From Mongoliibacter ruber (lineage in GTDB: Bacteria > Bacteroidota > Bacteroidia > Cytophagales > Cyclobacteriaceae): 64,000 nt of DNA. Below the pieces are notes generated by a model. That model saw only the letters and a list, made by a program, of their open reading frames with translations. It was not told the origin of the DNA and did no database searches. Shown here in pieces: positions 35,267 to 45,131 of the stretch. The stretch is from contig NZ_PVTR01000005.1 of the NCBI RefSeq assembly GCF_003003005.1, positions 186,001-250,000 on the forward strand. Direction: 5' to 3'. The translations under genes were made by a program, and so were the position numbers. Within the stretch, counting starts at the first letter, position 1; every line of letters begins with the position of its first letter.

Positions 35267-36718
35267 TTAATTGGATTCTCTTTCTGAACTGTAAAGGTAA
35301 AACTTTGGATTAAAGTTCACCATAAATAATTCTTTCTTTGCGCGTGTCACCGCAGTGTATAGCCACCTGATGTACTCATGATTGACCTGCTCGTCAGTAA
35401 GGTACCCTTGATCTACGAATACAGCGTCCCATTGTCCACCTTGCGACTTATGGCAAGTAAGTGCATAAGCAAACTTAACCTGCAATGCGGAAAGATAAGG
35501 ATCTTTTTTTATCAGTTCCATTCTTTCACTTTTATTAACAACATCCATATAGTCTTCTGACACCTGCCTATATAGCTCCCTATACTCTGTAACAGTGAGT
35601 GAGGGGTTAGGACTATATAAGGTATCCATGATCACCTTAGCCTCAAAATAAGGCTCATCAGGATAATCTATCAACCTCAATTCAAGTGTTGCAAATCTTA
35701 AGCCATACATTTCTTCAAAAGACCTGATTTTAGTAACCTCTGCAAAATCACCATTTGCAAGAAAATTCACCTTCTCTGACTCTGCCATATAGGTGTAGTT
35801 GTTTTTGACTATCATAAGCAAGTCTCCCGCACTGATTTCGTCATCATAAAAATGGATTGTCCTCCTGATGTATTGGTTATACTGTACCGCTGACTTATTT
35901 GACCTGGTAACTATGGCTGTGTTCTCAATCCCATATTTATCATAGGCATACCTCAACCCATCTTCCAACCTCTCCCCTGTCATTTTAAAGAAATCTTTGA
36001 AACCTTTTGTCTGAAAAAATATTACAGGATCCTTAGCAATCACTTGATCTCGCAAATAGGTAGCATTGTACAAAATCCCTGATTCTAATTGCTGACGCAT
36101 CACTTCGGTTAATTCAATCATGGACACCTTAAGCCTGAAATGCCTGGTTAGGTAGTCCCTGTCAAGGCCAGGACTTAAGCTACTGCCCACAGGGGGAAGC
36201 TGTGCGGTATCACCCACAAGTATCAACCTATTGCTACTGATTTGAAACACATATTCAATCAAATCTCTGAGCAAACTCCTTCCACCCATTTGTTCGTCGG
36301 CCAGCATTGAAGCCTCATCCACAATAAATACTGTGTTTTGATAATAGTTTTTTACAACTTCAAAACCTGACCCCATGTCTCCAGTTTGGTCTTTTGGCTT
36401 ATATATTATCTTATGAATAGTAAATGCAGCCTTGTTACTATAATTCCCCATCACCTTAGCCGCTCTCCCCGTCGGAGCAAGCAACATTGATTTTAGCTTT
36501 AATCTTGGCAATACCTTTACCAAAGCAGAAACCAAGGAAGTCTTACCAGTACCGGCATATCCTCTTAATATAAAGGTATCACCTGACGGATCGGTTTCAG
36601 GCAGAAACTTATCCATATGAACAAAAAAATCATTTTGACCCCTAGTCGGTTCAAACTGAAAATTTTTTCTTAATAAAATTGATGGCTTGATTGTGCCCTG
36701 ATTATCTTTACCTGTCAT
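35267..36718 (-). CDS. RecD/Pif1-like superfamily 1 DNA helicase
   Basis: 483 residues. Motif I is GYAGTGKTSLVSAL (about residue 52-65), motif II VDEASMLAD, motif III LILVGDTAQLPPVG, and the C-terminal UvrD-like block YALTCHKSQGGQWDAVFVDQG with AVTRAKKELF. It lacks the N-terminal domain of true RecD2. It is common in Bacteroidota as an ATP-dependent DNA helicase in repair. ATG at 36718 is divergent from the Nudix gene with only 22 nt between start codons. Confidence 0.9.
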   Translation of the reverse strand: MTGKDNQGTIKPSILLRKNFQFEPTRGQNDFFVHMDKFLPETDPSGDTFILRGYAGTGKTSLVSALVKVLPRLKLKSMLLAPTGRAAKVMGNYSNKAAFTIHKIIYKPKDQTGDMGSGFEVVKNYYQNTVFIVDEASMLADEQMGGRSLLRDLIEYVFQISSNRLILVGDTAQLPPVGSSLSPGLDRDYLTRHFRLKVSMIELTEVMRQQLESGILYNATYLRDQVIAKDPVIFFQTKGFKDFFKMTGERLEDGLRYAYDKYGIENTAIVTRSNKSAVQYNQYIRRTIHFYDDEISAGDLLMIVKNNYTYMAESEKVNFLANGDFAEVTKIRSFEEMYGLRFATLELRLIDYPDEPYFEAKVIMDTLYSPNPSLTVTEYRELYRQVSEDYMDVVNKSERMELIKKDPYLSALQVKFAYALTCHKSQGGQWDAVFVDQGYLTDEQVNHEYIRWLYTAVTRAKKELFMVNFNPKFYLYSSERESN

Positions 36719-36740
36719 GCAATGACGAAGCTAGCTTTTA

Positions 36741-37244
36741 ATGACTACACTGGAAAAAGAATTGACCGATAAATTTGGCGGAAGACTCAGGACAAGGGTA
36801 AACGGAATTCTGATAGAGGAAAACGCAATCCTCATGATAAAACATAAAATGAGTCCGACCAGAGATTTCTGGAATGTCCCTGGAGGTGGAATGAAATATG
36901 GGAGTTCTGTAGAAGAAAATTTAAAACGAGAATTTAAAGAGGAAACAGGACTCGATATCCGCATATGTAAATTTGTTTGTGCCCACGAATATTTAGAAAC
37001 ACCTTTACACGCAATAGAATTGTTTTTCCTAGTAGAGCGAACGGGGGGGGCATTGCAGCTCGGTACAGATCCTGAACTTGACAAGGACAACCAATTGATC
37101 ACAGAAATTAAATATCTTACAATCGAAAACCTTCATTTGATCCAAAAAGATGAAAAACATCCTATTTTTGACCGAATAAAATCATTGAATGATGTGCGAA
37201 AGTGGAATGGATATTTTAATTTTGAAAATAAATCCATAAAATAG
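36741..37244 (+). CDS. Nudix hydrolase
   Basis: 167 residues with a full Nudix box GGGMKYGSSVEENLKREF then KEETGLD (about residues 50-75, REx2EE core present). These enzymes hydrolyse nucleoside diphosphate derivatives. A run of eight G (37043-37050) lies in frame in codons for ERTGGA; a one-base slip there would remove the last ~55 residues. Substrate unknown. Confidence 0.9.
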   Translation: MTTLEKELTDKFGGRLRTRVNGILIEENAILMIKHKMSPTRDFWNVPGGGMKYGSSVEENLKREFKEETGLDIRICKFVCAHEYLETPLHAIELFFLVERTGGALQLGTDPELDKDNQLITEIKYLTIENLHLIQKDEKHPIFDRIKSLNDVRKWNGYFNFENKSIK

Positions 37245-37295
37245 CAACTTGATTAAAAACCATCAACCTTTATAAAAGATTAAATCATCTCAAAA

Positions 37296-37877
37296 ATGAC
37301 ACTAAGCAAAATATTATCCGTAGTATTCCTTCTAGGCGCTCTTGGTTTGGGCTTCATGCTTTACAAAAGCGTGGACGATGTCATGCAAGAAGAAAAGAAA
37401 ATTGCTGCCATCGAATCCAGAATTATTGAAAAACTTCAAATGTTGAGGGATGCTCAGGTAGCCTATAATGCAACCAATGGAGAATACGCTGACAATTGGA
37501 ATGATCTTAAAAACTTCATTCAAGGTGGCGAAATTTGGCTTGTTCAACGTAAAGAAACGACCAAGCTTCTTGAATATGGCAAAGAAGAAACCACTGTTAC
37601 ATTTGACACCTTAGGTTCAGTTGGTGTAATGGATTCTCTTTTCAATGAAAGAAGACATCCTAACTTTAACCTTGAAAATCTTCATGTAATCCCAGGATCA
37701 GGTGGCACTGAGTTTGAATTTTTCACGGATAAAATTGAAAGAAGTGGTAGAGAAATCCCTGTATTTGAAATCAGAGATCCTGCACCTATCAATCCAAAAA
37801 GAAGAGAAAACAACAACGAAAAAGCCCTTAGAGTGGGATCAAGAACAGATTCTTCTACTTCAGGTAACTGGGAGTAA
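37296..37877 (+). CDS. Conserved hypothetical protein with N-terminal membrane anchor
   Basis: 193 residues. A single hydrophobic helix (ILSVVFLLGALGLGFMLY) is followed by a charged helix and LRDAQVAYNATNGEYADNWNDLKNFI, a pattern seen in pseudopilin-like subunits, though no prepilin cleavage site is evident. The C-terminus is polar and ends with Ser/Thr-rich SRTDSSTSGNWE. It precedes the DUF3822 gene by 2 nt. Likely inner-membrane with a periplasmic domain; function unknown. Confidence 0.6.
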   Translation: MTLSKILSVVFLLGALGLGFMLYKSVDDVMQEEKKIAAIESRIIEKLQMLRDAQVAYNATNGEYADNWNDLKNFIQGGEIWLVQRKETTKLLEYGKEETTVTFDTLGSVGVMDSLFNERRHPNFNLENLHVIPGSGGTEFEFFTDKIERSGREIPVFEIRDPAPINPKRRENNNEKALRVGSRTDSSTSGNWE

Positions 37878-37879
37878 TT

Positions 37880-38707
37880 TTGGCTAGCTCAGCAATCTAT
37901 ACTCAGGAAAAATTCTTATGCGATAAATTTGACATCAATTCGGTGTCAAGTTTATCGCTTTTCTTATATGATCATTATTCTTTTTTGACAGCAAAGGATC
38001 AAAACGGAAAAGTGCTGGCTGTAAACGTACAGACATTTTCTGATTTGGAAGAATTAACCGACCTGTTACAAAATGATGACCTTTACCAATTAGACCTGCC
38101 TACCAAGGTATTTGTGCATAATTCAACTTTCAGCTTGGTACCTGGAGCGCTGTTCAATACAGCCTTCCTGAATACCTACATAGCATTTGCTGGAGACAAT
38201 ACCAATGTATCTACATATGAATCCGCTCTCCAAAGTAATGCAATACACTTAGTCGGGGGGATTTCGACAGATTCTTATAACAAACTCGTACAAGGCAAGG
38301 GCTCAGTGCAGTTTTATCATGGAGCTGTTTCTTTCCTTTCTTACTGCCTCAATGAAAAGCCAAACTTACTCAACCAAGAAATCCTGATTTATTATTTTGA
38401 CAGTCACTTTTACCTGGCTGCTTTTTCAAATCAGGAATTGATGGTCTTCAATAGGTTCGATGCGTTTGACAAAGAAGATATTTTGAAATATATCTTTGGT
38501 GTAATTCAACAGCTGAATTTCAACAGAAAACTCTGTAGAATCAATTTCTTTGGTGATGCTGAATCTATGGAAATCGACAAAGTCTGGGGAGAAAATTATT
38601 TCAAAAACTTTAAGATTTCGATTCCCCAATCCAATATCCATTACCATGAGGGTCCTGATAAAATTCTTCAAAGCCCTGCTTTTGAATCACGTTGGGAATT
38701 TATCTAA
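37880..38707 (+). CDS. DUF3822 family protein
   Basis: 275 residues. I assign a TTG start at 37880: GGGAG (37870-37874) lies 5 nt upstream and no ATG follows for about 80 codons before conserved sequence. The protein shows the DUF3822 layout, with LPTKVFVHNSTFSLVPGALF and a C-terminal RINFFGDAESMEIDKVW; the family is restricted to Bacteroidota and is thought to resemble actin-like ATPase folds. Cytosolic. It is followed after 8 nt by coaD, an association common in the phylum. Confidence 0.75.
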   Translation: MASSAIYTQEKFLCDKFDINSVSSLSLFLYDHYSFLTAKDQNGKVLAVNVQTFSDLEELTDLLQNDDLYQLDLPTKVFVHNSTFSLVPGALFNTAFLNTYIAFAGDNTNVSTYESALQSNAIHLVGGISTDSYNKLVQGKGSVQFYHGAVSFLSYCLNEKPNLLNQEILIYYFDSHFYLAAFSNQELMVFNRFDAFDKEDILKYIFGVIQQLNFNRKLCRINFFGDAESMEIDKVWGENYFKNFKISIPQSNIHYHEGPDKILQSPAFESRWEFI

Positions 38708-38715
38708 AATCATCC

Positions 38716-39171
38716 ATGAAAAAAGTAGCCATTTTCCCTGGGTCATTCGATCCATTCACCAAAGGACATCACGATATCGTACTGAGAGGTCTCAATATCT
38801 TTGATGAACTGATTATTGGTATTGGTTATAATGTAGCCAAGAAAACCAGGTACTTTGAAATTGACGATATGGTTGAAAAAATAAAAACGCTATATCAACA
38901 CGAACCTCGGGTTAAAGTTGTTGTGTACAATGAACTTACCTCTAATTTGGCAAAAAAACATAAGGCCAATTTTTTGATCAGAGGATTGAGAAATACGACT
39001 GATTTTGAATACGAAAATACCATCAGCCAAATGAACCGGAAGCTTAATCCAGAATTGGAAACAGTATTTTTGATAACCTCACCTCATTTTGCAGCTGTAA
39101 GCTCTACAGTGATCAGAGAAGTTCACAAATTTGGTGCTGATGTAAGCGATTACCTTCCTTATAAGGTATAG
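38716..39171 (+). CDS. coaD: Phosphopantetheine adenylyltransferase
   Basis: 151 residues from ATG 38716. The nucleotidyltransferase motif GSFDPFTKGHHDIV is at the N-terminus, LIRGLRNTTDFEYE in the middle, and SSTVIREV near the end (ISSTxVRE type). It adds AMP to phosphopantetheine in CoA synthesis. Its 3' end overlaps the convergent Nudix gene by 13 nt. Confidence 0.96.
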   Translation: MKKVAIFPGSFDPFTKGHHDIVLRGLNIFDELIIGIGYNVAKKTRYFEIDDMVEKIKTLYQHEPRVKVVVYNELTSNLAKKHKANFLIRGLRNTTDFEYENTISQMNRKLNPELETVFLITSPHFAAVSSTVIREVHKFGADVSDYLPYKV

Positions 39172-39845
39172 ACCTTAGGCGCCATCCTGAGAAATCTCTT
39201 ATACAAGTACCTCATAGAAGGGTAAGAGTTCACCAAAGCTGTTTTTGCTTCATGATGATTCAGCCACCTGAGGTCTTCAATTCCCTCTTCTTTTTGGGGA
39301 CTCATTTCCGAATCATCTACATTTTCCATTACATACCAATACGTTTTCTTAAGGATACTTTTACGGTTATGAGTATAGGTATGCCAAGTCTTGCAGATTT
39401 CAGGACCTAATTTCACCTGAATATTGCACTCTTCTTCCACCTCACGCACTGCGCATTGAGAAGGTGTTTCCCCTTTGTCAAATTTACCCTTGGGCAGATC
39501 CCATTTTCCAAGACGGTGGATAAACAGAATATTTTTCCCTTTGGTAACCACACCACCCGCAGCCTTGATTACTGAAAAGCGACTTTTTATGAAATCCTTT
39601 ACCCCGTTTTTATCTTCAGCGACAACAGTCACAGAATCTAGATCCTTGAGTTTCCGTGTCCTCAAAACATAAAGTAATTTGATAATCACGTCTTGAGATG
39701 GTTCTATAATCAACACATCATCATGAAAATCTGAGGTACCTGGCAATTCCACAGGGTGATCATAGATACATTCAAAAGTCTTTTCTTTTGAAAGTTGATC
39801 AGGAGTAAGAATATCCAATGGCTTATCGTTGATAAAAATCTTCAT
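39159..39845 (-). CDS. Nudix hydrolase with N-terminal extension
   Basis: 228 residues. The Nudix box is PKGKFDKGETPSQCAVREVEEECNI (motif split here: GKFDKGE then REVEEE), about residues 118-142. The N-terminal ~90 residues are an extra domain found in Bacteroidota homologues, and GGVVTKGKNILFIHRLGKWDLPK leads into the box. It converges on coaD with a 13-nt overlap of the coding ends. Likely a (deoxy)nucleotide or dinucleoside polyphosphate hydrolase; substrate unknown. Confidence 0.85.
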   Translation of the reverse strand: MKIFINDKPLDILTPDQLSKEKTFECIYDHPVELPGTSDFHDDVLIIEPSQDVIIKLLYVLRTRKLKDLDSVTVVAEDKNGVKDFIKSRFSVIKAAGGVVTKGKNILFIHRLGKWDLPKGKFDKGETPSQCAVREVEEECNIQVKLGPEICKTWHTYTHNRKSILKKTYWYVMENVDDSEMSPQKEEGIEDLRWLNHHEAKTALVNSYPSMRYLYKRFLRMAPKVYTL

Positions 39846-39938
39846 AGTGGGTATTTTTAAGGGCTGTGACCCTTTCTGTAAAAATCAAAATTGCATAAAA
39901 TTTTCAGCCTGTACAACCGACACTTCTATTTTATCTTT

Positions 39939-39946
39939 TAATTTTG
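39939..39946 (+). promoter_or_regulatory. Putative -7 box very close to the pyrE start
   Basis: TAATTTTG matches TAnnTTTG and ends 4 nt before the pyrE ATG. If used, the mRNA would be almost leaderless. Confidence 0.35.
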
Positions 39947-39950
39947 AGAT

Positions 39951-40607
39951 ATGGAAATATTCGACAAAAAGACTGCCGCTGAAGTTGCCTCTTTGCTACT
40001 GGAAGTGAAAGCTATTAGACTTCAACCTGAAAAACCTTTTACTTGGGCATCAGGATGGAAATCACCAATATATTGTGACAACAGGTTATCACTCTCTTTT
40101 CCAGAGGTGCGGACATTTATCAGAAAAAGTCTAGTGAAAGCCATTGAACAAAATTTCCCTCAAGCTGAATCGATAGCTGGGGTAGCTACCGCAGGAATAC
40201 CTCAGGGGGCTTTGATTGCTGACCAAATGGAGCTTCCATTCTTGTACGTAAGGTCAAAACCTAAAGGTCATGGAATGGAAAATATGATTGAAGGAAAAAT
40301 CACTCCAGGCCAAAAAGTAGTGGTTGTGGAGGATTTGGTTTCGACCGGAGGCAGCTCACTCAAAGCTGTAGAAGACCTGAAAGCTGCCGGATTTGAGGTA
40401 TTGGGAATGGTGAGTATTTTCACTTACGGTTTTGATGTTGCCAAGAAAAATTTTGCAGAAGCAAATGTGAAACTGATTTGCTTGAGTGATTATTCTTCTA
40501 TGTTACCTCAAGCCTTAGCAAATGATTATATAGATGACGAAACGCTAGCCTCTCTTGTTGGATGGAGAAAAGACCCAGCATCTTGGCAAGGTGTAAGGGT
40601 AGACTAA
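39951..40607 (+). CDS. pyrE: Orotate phosphoribosyltransferase
   Basis: 218 residues. The PRPP-binding loop is KVVVVEDLVSTGGSSLKA (about residues 121-138); the N-terminal FTWASGWKSPIYCDNR and the catalytic loop RSKPKGHG are typical of PyrE. It makes orotidine 5'-phosphate in pyrimidine synthesis. Single gene unit with a terminator. Confidence 0.96.
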   Translation: MEIFDKKTAAEVASLLLEVKAIRLQPEKPFTWASGWKSPIYCDNRLSLSFPEVRTFIRKSLVKAIEQNFPQAESIAGVATAGIPQGALIADQMELPFLYVRSKPKGHGMENMIEGKITPGQKVVVVEDLVSTGGSSLKAVEDLKAAGFEVLGMVSIFTYGFDVAKKNFAEANVKLICLSDYSSMLPQALANDYIDDETLASLVGWRKDPASWQGVRVD

Positions 40608-40637
40608 ACCCAAATTAGAACCTATTTAAAAAAAATT

Positions 40638-40672
40638 AAAGCCCATGATTTTATAAAAAATCATGGGCTTTT
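40638..40672. terminator. Bidirectional terminator between pyrE and rfbB
   Basis: AAGCCCATGATTTT / AAAATCATGGGCTT long perfect stem with a short loop, flanked by A and T runs. Confidence 0.9.
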
Positions 40673-40697
40673 CACCTTGTATAAAGAATCAGGATTA

Positions 40698-41747
40698 CTA
40701 TTCTTCGTAATGCTTCTCATAATATTTCTGGTAATTACCTGAGGTCACATTAGTCAACCAAGTTTCATTGGCAAGGTACCAATCAATCGTTTTTTCTATC
40801 CCTTCTTCAAATTGCAAGCTTGGCTCCCAGCCCAATTCTTTTTGGATTTTACCTGCATCAATAGCATACCTAAGGTCATGGCCAGCCCTGTCTTTGACAA
40901 AAGTGATGAGCTTTTCTGATGTACCGACTTCCCTATTCAATTTCTTGTCCATTATCTTGCAAAGCAAATAGACGATATCGATATTTTTCCATTCATTGAA
41001 TCCTCCGATATTATAGGTTTCTCCATTTTTACCTGAATGAAACACCACATCAATAGCCCTTGCATGGTCTACTACATAGAGCCAATCTCTGATGTTTTCT
41101 CCTTTCCCATAAACAGGCAGAGGCTTGTTGTTTTTGATGTTATTGATACAAAGAGGGATCAATTTTTCAGGAAATTGATTGGGACCATAATTATTGCTAC
41201 AATTGGAAATCACAGTTTTCAGCTTGTAGGTATTGTTATATGCCCTTACAAAATGATCTGAGGAAGCTTTAGACGCAGAATAAGGAGATTGTGGGTCATA
41301 AGGGGTAGTCTCCAAGAAGAAACCACCATCATCGAGTGAGCCATAAACTTCATCGGTGGATATATGATAAAAAAGATGATTGTCATACTCCTTCCAGTAT
41401 GTCTTGGCTGCATTTAGGAGGTTAACTGTTCCTATGACATTTGTGCGGACAAAAGCCAAAGGGTCAGTAATGGATCTATCAACATGCGATTCTGCCGCCA
41501 AATGAATCACATCCGTTACCTGATGTGCCTCAAACACCCTTTTCAACCCGCTCTCATCCAAAATATCTACTTTTTCAAAAGCATAATTTGAAGCACCTTC
41601 AATTTCTTTCAGATTTTCCAGATTGCCTGCGTAGGTAAGTGAATCCAGGTTGATAATTTGGTATTCAGGGTATTTTTTCACAAAAAGTGCCACCACATGG
41701 CTACCTATAAATCCAGCTCCTCCTGTGATTAATATATTTTTTTTCAT
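40698..41747 (-). CDS. rfbB: dTDP-glucose 4,6-dehydratase
   Basis: 349 residues, short-chain dehydrogenase fold. NAD motif GGAGFIGSHV at the N-terminus, HLAAESHVDRSI, STDEVYGSL, and the catalytic YSASKASSDHFVRAY with Tyr-x-x-x-Lys. NNYGPNQFPEKLIPL is specific for RmlB. It starts nucleotide-activated deoxysugar synthesis (e.g. dTDP-rhamnose). It is the last gene of a three-gene minus-strand sugar cluster. Confidence 0.94.
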   Translation of the reverse strand: MKKNILITGGAGFIGSHVVALFVKKYPEYQIINLDSLTYAGNLENLKEIEGASNYAFEKVDILDESGLKRVFEAHQVTDVIHLAAESHVDRSITDPLAFVRTNVIGTVNLLNAAKTYWKEYDNHLFYHISTDEVYGSLDDGGFFLETTPYDPQSPYSASKASSDHFVRAYNNTYKLKTVISNCSNNYGPNQFPEKLIPLCINNIKNNKPLPVYGKGENIRDWLYVVDHARAIDVVFHSGKNGETYNIGGFNEWKNIDIVYLLCKIMDKKLNREVGTSEKLITFVKDRAGHDLRYAIDAGKIQKELGWEPSLQFEEGIEKTIDWYLANETWLTNVTSGNYQKYYEKHYEE

Positions 41748-41790
41748 AAACTCAGATGGTTATTTGATATCCTTTAAAAATACGAAAGGT

Positions 41791-42843
41791 TTATTTTTTA
41801 TAAAATGAATTGTACCATTCTACAAATTTTGCAACTCCCTCAGCTACTGGAGTATCCGGCTTATAACCCGTATCCCTGATCAGGTCACTGACATCAGCAA
41901 AAGTAGCTGGAACATCCCCTGGTTGTAGGGGTAACATGTCCTTTTTGGCTTCTTTACCCAAAGCCTTTTCCAAGGCACCAATATAATCCATTAGTTCTAC
42001 CGGACTAGAATTCCCAATGTTGTATACCTTGTATGGTGCATATGAACTTCCCGGATCTGGATCATCTCCATTCCAGTCTGGATCCCCTGCAGGTATTTTG
42101 TCTGCCACCCTTTTTATACCCTCCACTATATCTCCTACATAAGTAAAATCACGCTTCATTTTGCCATGATTAAACACCTGAATGGATTCTCCTTTGGTAA
42201 TGGCATCTATAAACAGAAACAAAGCCATATCTGGTCTTCCCCAAGGACCATATACTGTAAAAAACCTCAGCCCTGTAGTAGGTATGTTAAACAAGTGACT
42301 GTAGGTATGCGCCATCAACTCATTTGACTTCTTAGAGGCGGCATACAGACTCAATGGATGATCTACATTATCAGAAGTAGAAAAAGGCATTTGGGTATTG
42401 GCTCCATAAACTGAGCTTGAAGATGCATACACCAAATGTTTGACAGGAAAAGCCCTACAGGCCTCCAAAATATTTACAAAACCAGTGATATTGGTTTGGA
42501 TATACGCCCCTGGATTAACTAATGAATATCTAACCCCAGCTTGGGCTGCAAGATTGACTACAATATCAAACTTTTCTTTTTCAAACAACGACATCAAAGC
42601 TTCCTTATCTGCCAAGTCCATTTTGACAAAGGAGTATTTCTCAAATTTGCTTGACCTCACAGATTCGTGGAGTCTGATTTCCTCTCTGGAAATCCCACTC
42701 TCCTTTAACCGAGCAAATTTCAGGTTCACATCGTAATAATCGTTGATGTTGTCAATTCCAATTACTGTATCACCTCTTTCTAAAAGTAAATTAGCAAGGT
42801 GGAAACCAATAAATCCGGCTGTGCCGGTAATCAAATATTTCAT
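41791..42843 (-). CDS. NAD-dependent epimerase, UDP-glucuronate 4-epimerase type (GAE)
   Basis: 350 residues. NAD motif [14 protein letters not shown], then [18 protein letters not shown], typical of the UDP-glucuronate/UDP-galacturonate epimerase group. Catalytic [13 protein letters not shown] (Tyr-x-x-x-Lys) and [16 protein letters not shown]. It interconverts sugar nucleotides for surface polysaccharide. It sits 43 nt upstream of rfbB on the same strand. Confidence 0.9.
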   Translation of the reverse strand: MKYLITGTAGFIGFHLANLLLERGDTVIGIDNINDYYDVNLKFARLKESGISREEIRLHESVRSSKFEKYSFVKMDLADKEALMSLFEKEKFDIVVNLAAQAGVRYSLVNPGAYIQTNITGFVNILEACRAFPVKHLVYASSSSVYGANTQMPFSTSDNVDHPLSLYAASKKSNELMAHTYSHLFNIPTTGLRFFTVYGPWGRPDMALFLFIDAITKGESIQVFNHGKMKRDFTYVGDIVEGIKRVADKIPAGDPDWNGDDPDPGSSYAPYKVYNIGNSSPVELMDYIGALEKALGKEAKKDMLPLQPGDVPATFADVSDLIRDTGYKPDTPVAEGVAKFVEWYNSFYKK

Positions 42844-42908
42844 GTTATAGAAATTTCCCTACTTAACACACTAAAACAAATAAACGCAAGTATTTTCAAT
42901 AATTAAGC

Positions 42909-44081
42909 TTAAAGGTTTTCATTTTTACTATTTACTTCCAATAGCCTTGAATAATTTTCCAATATCAAATGATGCATATTTTCTCTTCCAAACTTTTCTT
43001 TGACCTTATGGTACAAATTATCAGCGAGTTGCTGCATATAGTCCCTTTTGACAAAGGCAAACTCCAATGCGTCTTTTAATATTTCCACATTTTTGACTGG
43101 ATAAACCAATCCTGTCTCTCTATTGGTAATCAGGTCTATATTACCGATAATATCAGAACAAATTACAGGAACTTGCATAGCTCCCGCCTCTAAAATCACA
43201 TTAGGGAATCCTTCCCTATGAGAGGCATGAACCAATACATCTGCCAATGCAAAATAGTGCGCAACGTGATCTGTCCATTCCACTTGAACAATTCTAGGAT
43301 GATCCTGAATTTTGCGAATGATATCATCTTTGATCGGATTGAGCTTTTGCTCAAATGAACCTAACAAAACAAGCTTCCCGTATTTTGAAACTTTGGATTT
43401 TAAGAATGCCTCCACAAGTTCTTCTACTCCTTTGTCACGAACTAATCGTCCTACCGCCAAAATTAAAAAATCATTTTCTGAAGGTGTAATTCTAATGGTA
43501 GCGGCTATCAGATGATTTTCAGCCAATGCATTCCTATTGAATCTCTCCAAATCAACCCCATTAGAAGAACCATTCCCTATAACTTTTACTTTGGAATCAT
43601 CCAAAAGCCCTTCTTTTTGCATGAATTCCTTCAAGGAATAAGAGTTTGGCCAAACTTCATCAGCCCACCTGAAAGTAAGCTTTTCCATCGCGATCAAAAG
43701 CTTTTTCTTACCCTTGTCCGCTACCATATAAGGCATGCCTGCCACTGTATGTATTTTGATTTTTACCCCAGCCAATTTCGCTGCTATCATGGCCAGTAAA
43801 CCAGCCTTGGGCGTATGCGAATGAACAATGTCAGGCTTTTCCTTTCTGAAAAGTAAAAACAAAAGCCAAAGACAGTAAAGATCATGAAATGGGGTTATTT
43901 TTCTAGTAAAAGGTATGACATGATGTGCACACCCTTCCCTCCGTGTTACTTCTCCAATCTCCCTCCCATCAGCGCTCACCATCAAGACTTCCCATCCAGC
44001 ATCTTTCATGAATTTCATTTGTCCTGCCAATAAAAGTTTGAGGGAAAGAGGTACTGTAGTAATTCGAATTAATTTTGGCAT
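42909..44081 (-). CDS. Glycosyltransferase family 4 (GT-B)
   Basis: 390 residues. The N-terminal half shows KPDIVHSHTPKAGLLAMIAAKLAGVKIKIHTVAG split over the acceptor-binding domain; the C-terminal half has AVGRLVRDKGVEELVEAF and the nucleotide-sugar binding SHREGFPNVILEAGA with Glu-x7-Glu. It transfers sugars from activated donors, probably in exopolysaccharide or O-antigen synthesis, together with the two downstream sugar-nucleotide enzymes. Confidence 0.9.
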   Translation of the reverse strand: MPKLIRITTVPLSLKLLLAGQMKFMKDAGWEVLMVSADGREIGEVTRREGCAHHVIPFTRKITPFHDLYCLWLLFLLFRKEKPDIVHSHTPKAGLLAMIAAKLAGVKIKIHTVAGMPYMVADKGKKKLLIAMEKLTFRWADEVWPNSYSLKEFMQKEGLLDDSKVKVIGNGSSNGVDLERFNRNALAENHLIAATIRITPSENDFLILAVGRLVRDKGVEELVEAFLKSKVSKYGKLVLLGSFEQKLNPIKDDIIRKIQDHPRIVQVEWTDHVAHYFALADVLVHASHREGFPNVILEAGAMQVPVICSDIIGNIDLITNRETGLVYPVKNVEILKDALEFAFVKRDYMQQLADNLYHKVKEKFGRENMHHLILENYSRLLEVNSKNENL

Positions 44082-44280
44082 TCAGCTTTTTATTTAAAAA
44101 GTCAAAGTTAACTTTTTATTACTTTTCAATCAGGTTAAATACAAAAAAATGACACACATTACCTTACAAATTAAAAACTAGCCCTTTTATACTTAAATTG
44201 AATTTTCGACAAAAAACTACCTAAACAAGGATTACTTTTTACCTTTAGGATTAAACAAAAATCTTCTATCGATAAATACC

Positions 44281-45084
44281 ATGTTAAGGGATACAAAAAT
44301 TGCCATTATAGGCTGCGGCAATCTCGGTGGCTCTATTCTAAATGGCTTACTTCAGTTGACCGAAATATCAGCTGACCATATTCATGTCACAAAAAGAAAT
44401 CCAAAAAACTTGTTGCCATTTCAGGACAAAGGTGTGCGTGTACATTCTGACAATGTAATAGCCGCAACTGATGCTGATTTGATTATTTTAGGAGTCAAAC
44501 CTTTCAATGTGACATCAATTCTGCAGGAGATCAAGCCTGTTTTAAATCCGCAAAAACAAATTATCGTTTCTCTCGCTACCGGGATTACATTGGAGGAAAT
44601 GTATCAGGTAGTTGATCCTAATACGATTATTTTTAGGGCTATGCCCAATATTGCGGCAGATATCCAAGAATCTGTCACATGTGTATGCGGAAAGAATTTC
44701 AGACCCGAACAAGAAATTCTAATCAAAGAACTGTTTGACAGCATTGGCACAACGATTACCATTGATGAGAATCTAATGGAAGCTGCCACAGTGTTAGGCG
44801 CATGTGGGATTGCCTATGTACTCAGGTTTATGAGAGCCATGATTCAAGGAGGCATACAGATAGGCTTTGACGCTAAAACAGCAAGTCAAATTGTCAATCA
44901 AACTGTAAAAGGCGCTGCAGAGCTAATGATTCAAAAAAACATCCATCCTGAAGAGGCCATTGATAAAGTAACCACTCCTAAAGGCTGTACCATCGTAGGT
45001 CTTAACGAAATGGAGCATCAAGGCTTCTCCGCTGCAATGGTCAGAGGGGTGTTAGCTTCTTATCAGAAAATTGAAAAAACATAA
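44281..45084 (+). CDS. proC: Pyrroline-5-carboxylate reductase
   Basis: 267 residues. NAD(P) motif IIGCGNLGGSILNGL at the N-terminus, IVSLATGITLEEM, FRAMPNIAADIQESV, and the C-terminal dimerisation region with TVKGAAELM and KVTTPKGCTIVGLNEM. It carries out the last step of proline synthesis. The 44082-44280 upstream region is AT-rich and holds a weak TACCTTTA box near 44240; nothing else was recognised. Confidence 0.94.
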   Translation: MLRDTKIAIIGCGNLGGSILNGLLQLTEISADHIHVTKRNPKNLLPFQDKGVRVHSDNVIAATDADLIILGVKPFNVTSILQEIKPVLNPQKQIIVSLATGITLEEMYQVVDPNTIIFRAMPNIAADIQESVTCVCGKNFRPEQEILIKELFDSIGTTITIDENLMEAATVLGACGIAYVLRFMRAMIQGGIQIGFDAKTASQIVNQTVKGAAELMIQKNIHPEEAIDKVTTPKGCTIVGLNEMEHQGFSAAMVRGVLASYQKIEKT

Positions 45085-45090
45085 AATCAT

Positions 45091-45118
45091 AAAGGCCAGC
45101 CTCTAGTGGCTGGCCTTT
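45091..45118. terminator. Bidirectional terminator between proC and the GDH gene
   Basis: AAAGGCCAGCC / GGCTGGCCTTT perfect 11-bp stem with a 6-nt loop. Confidence 0.9.
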
Positions 45119-45131
45119 AAAAATAATTTCC

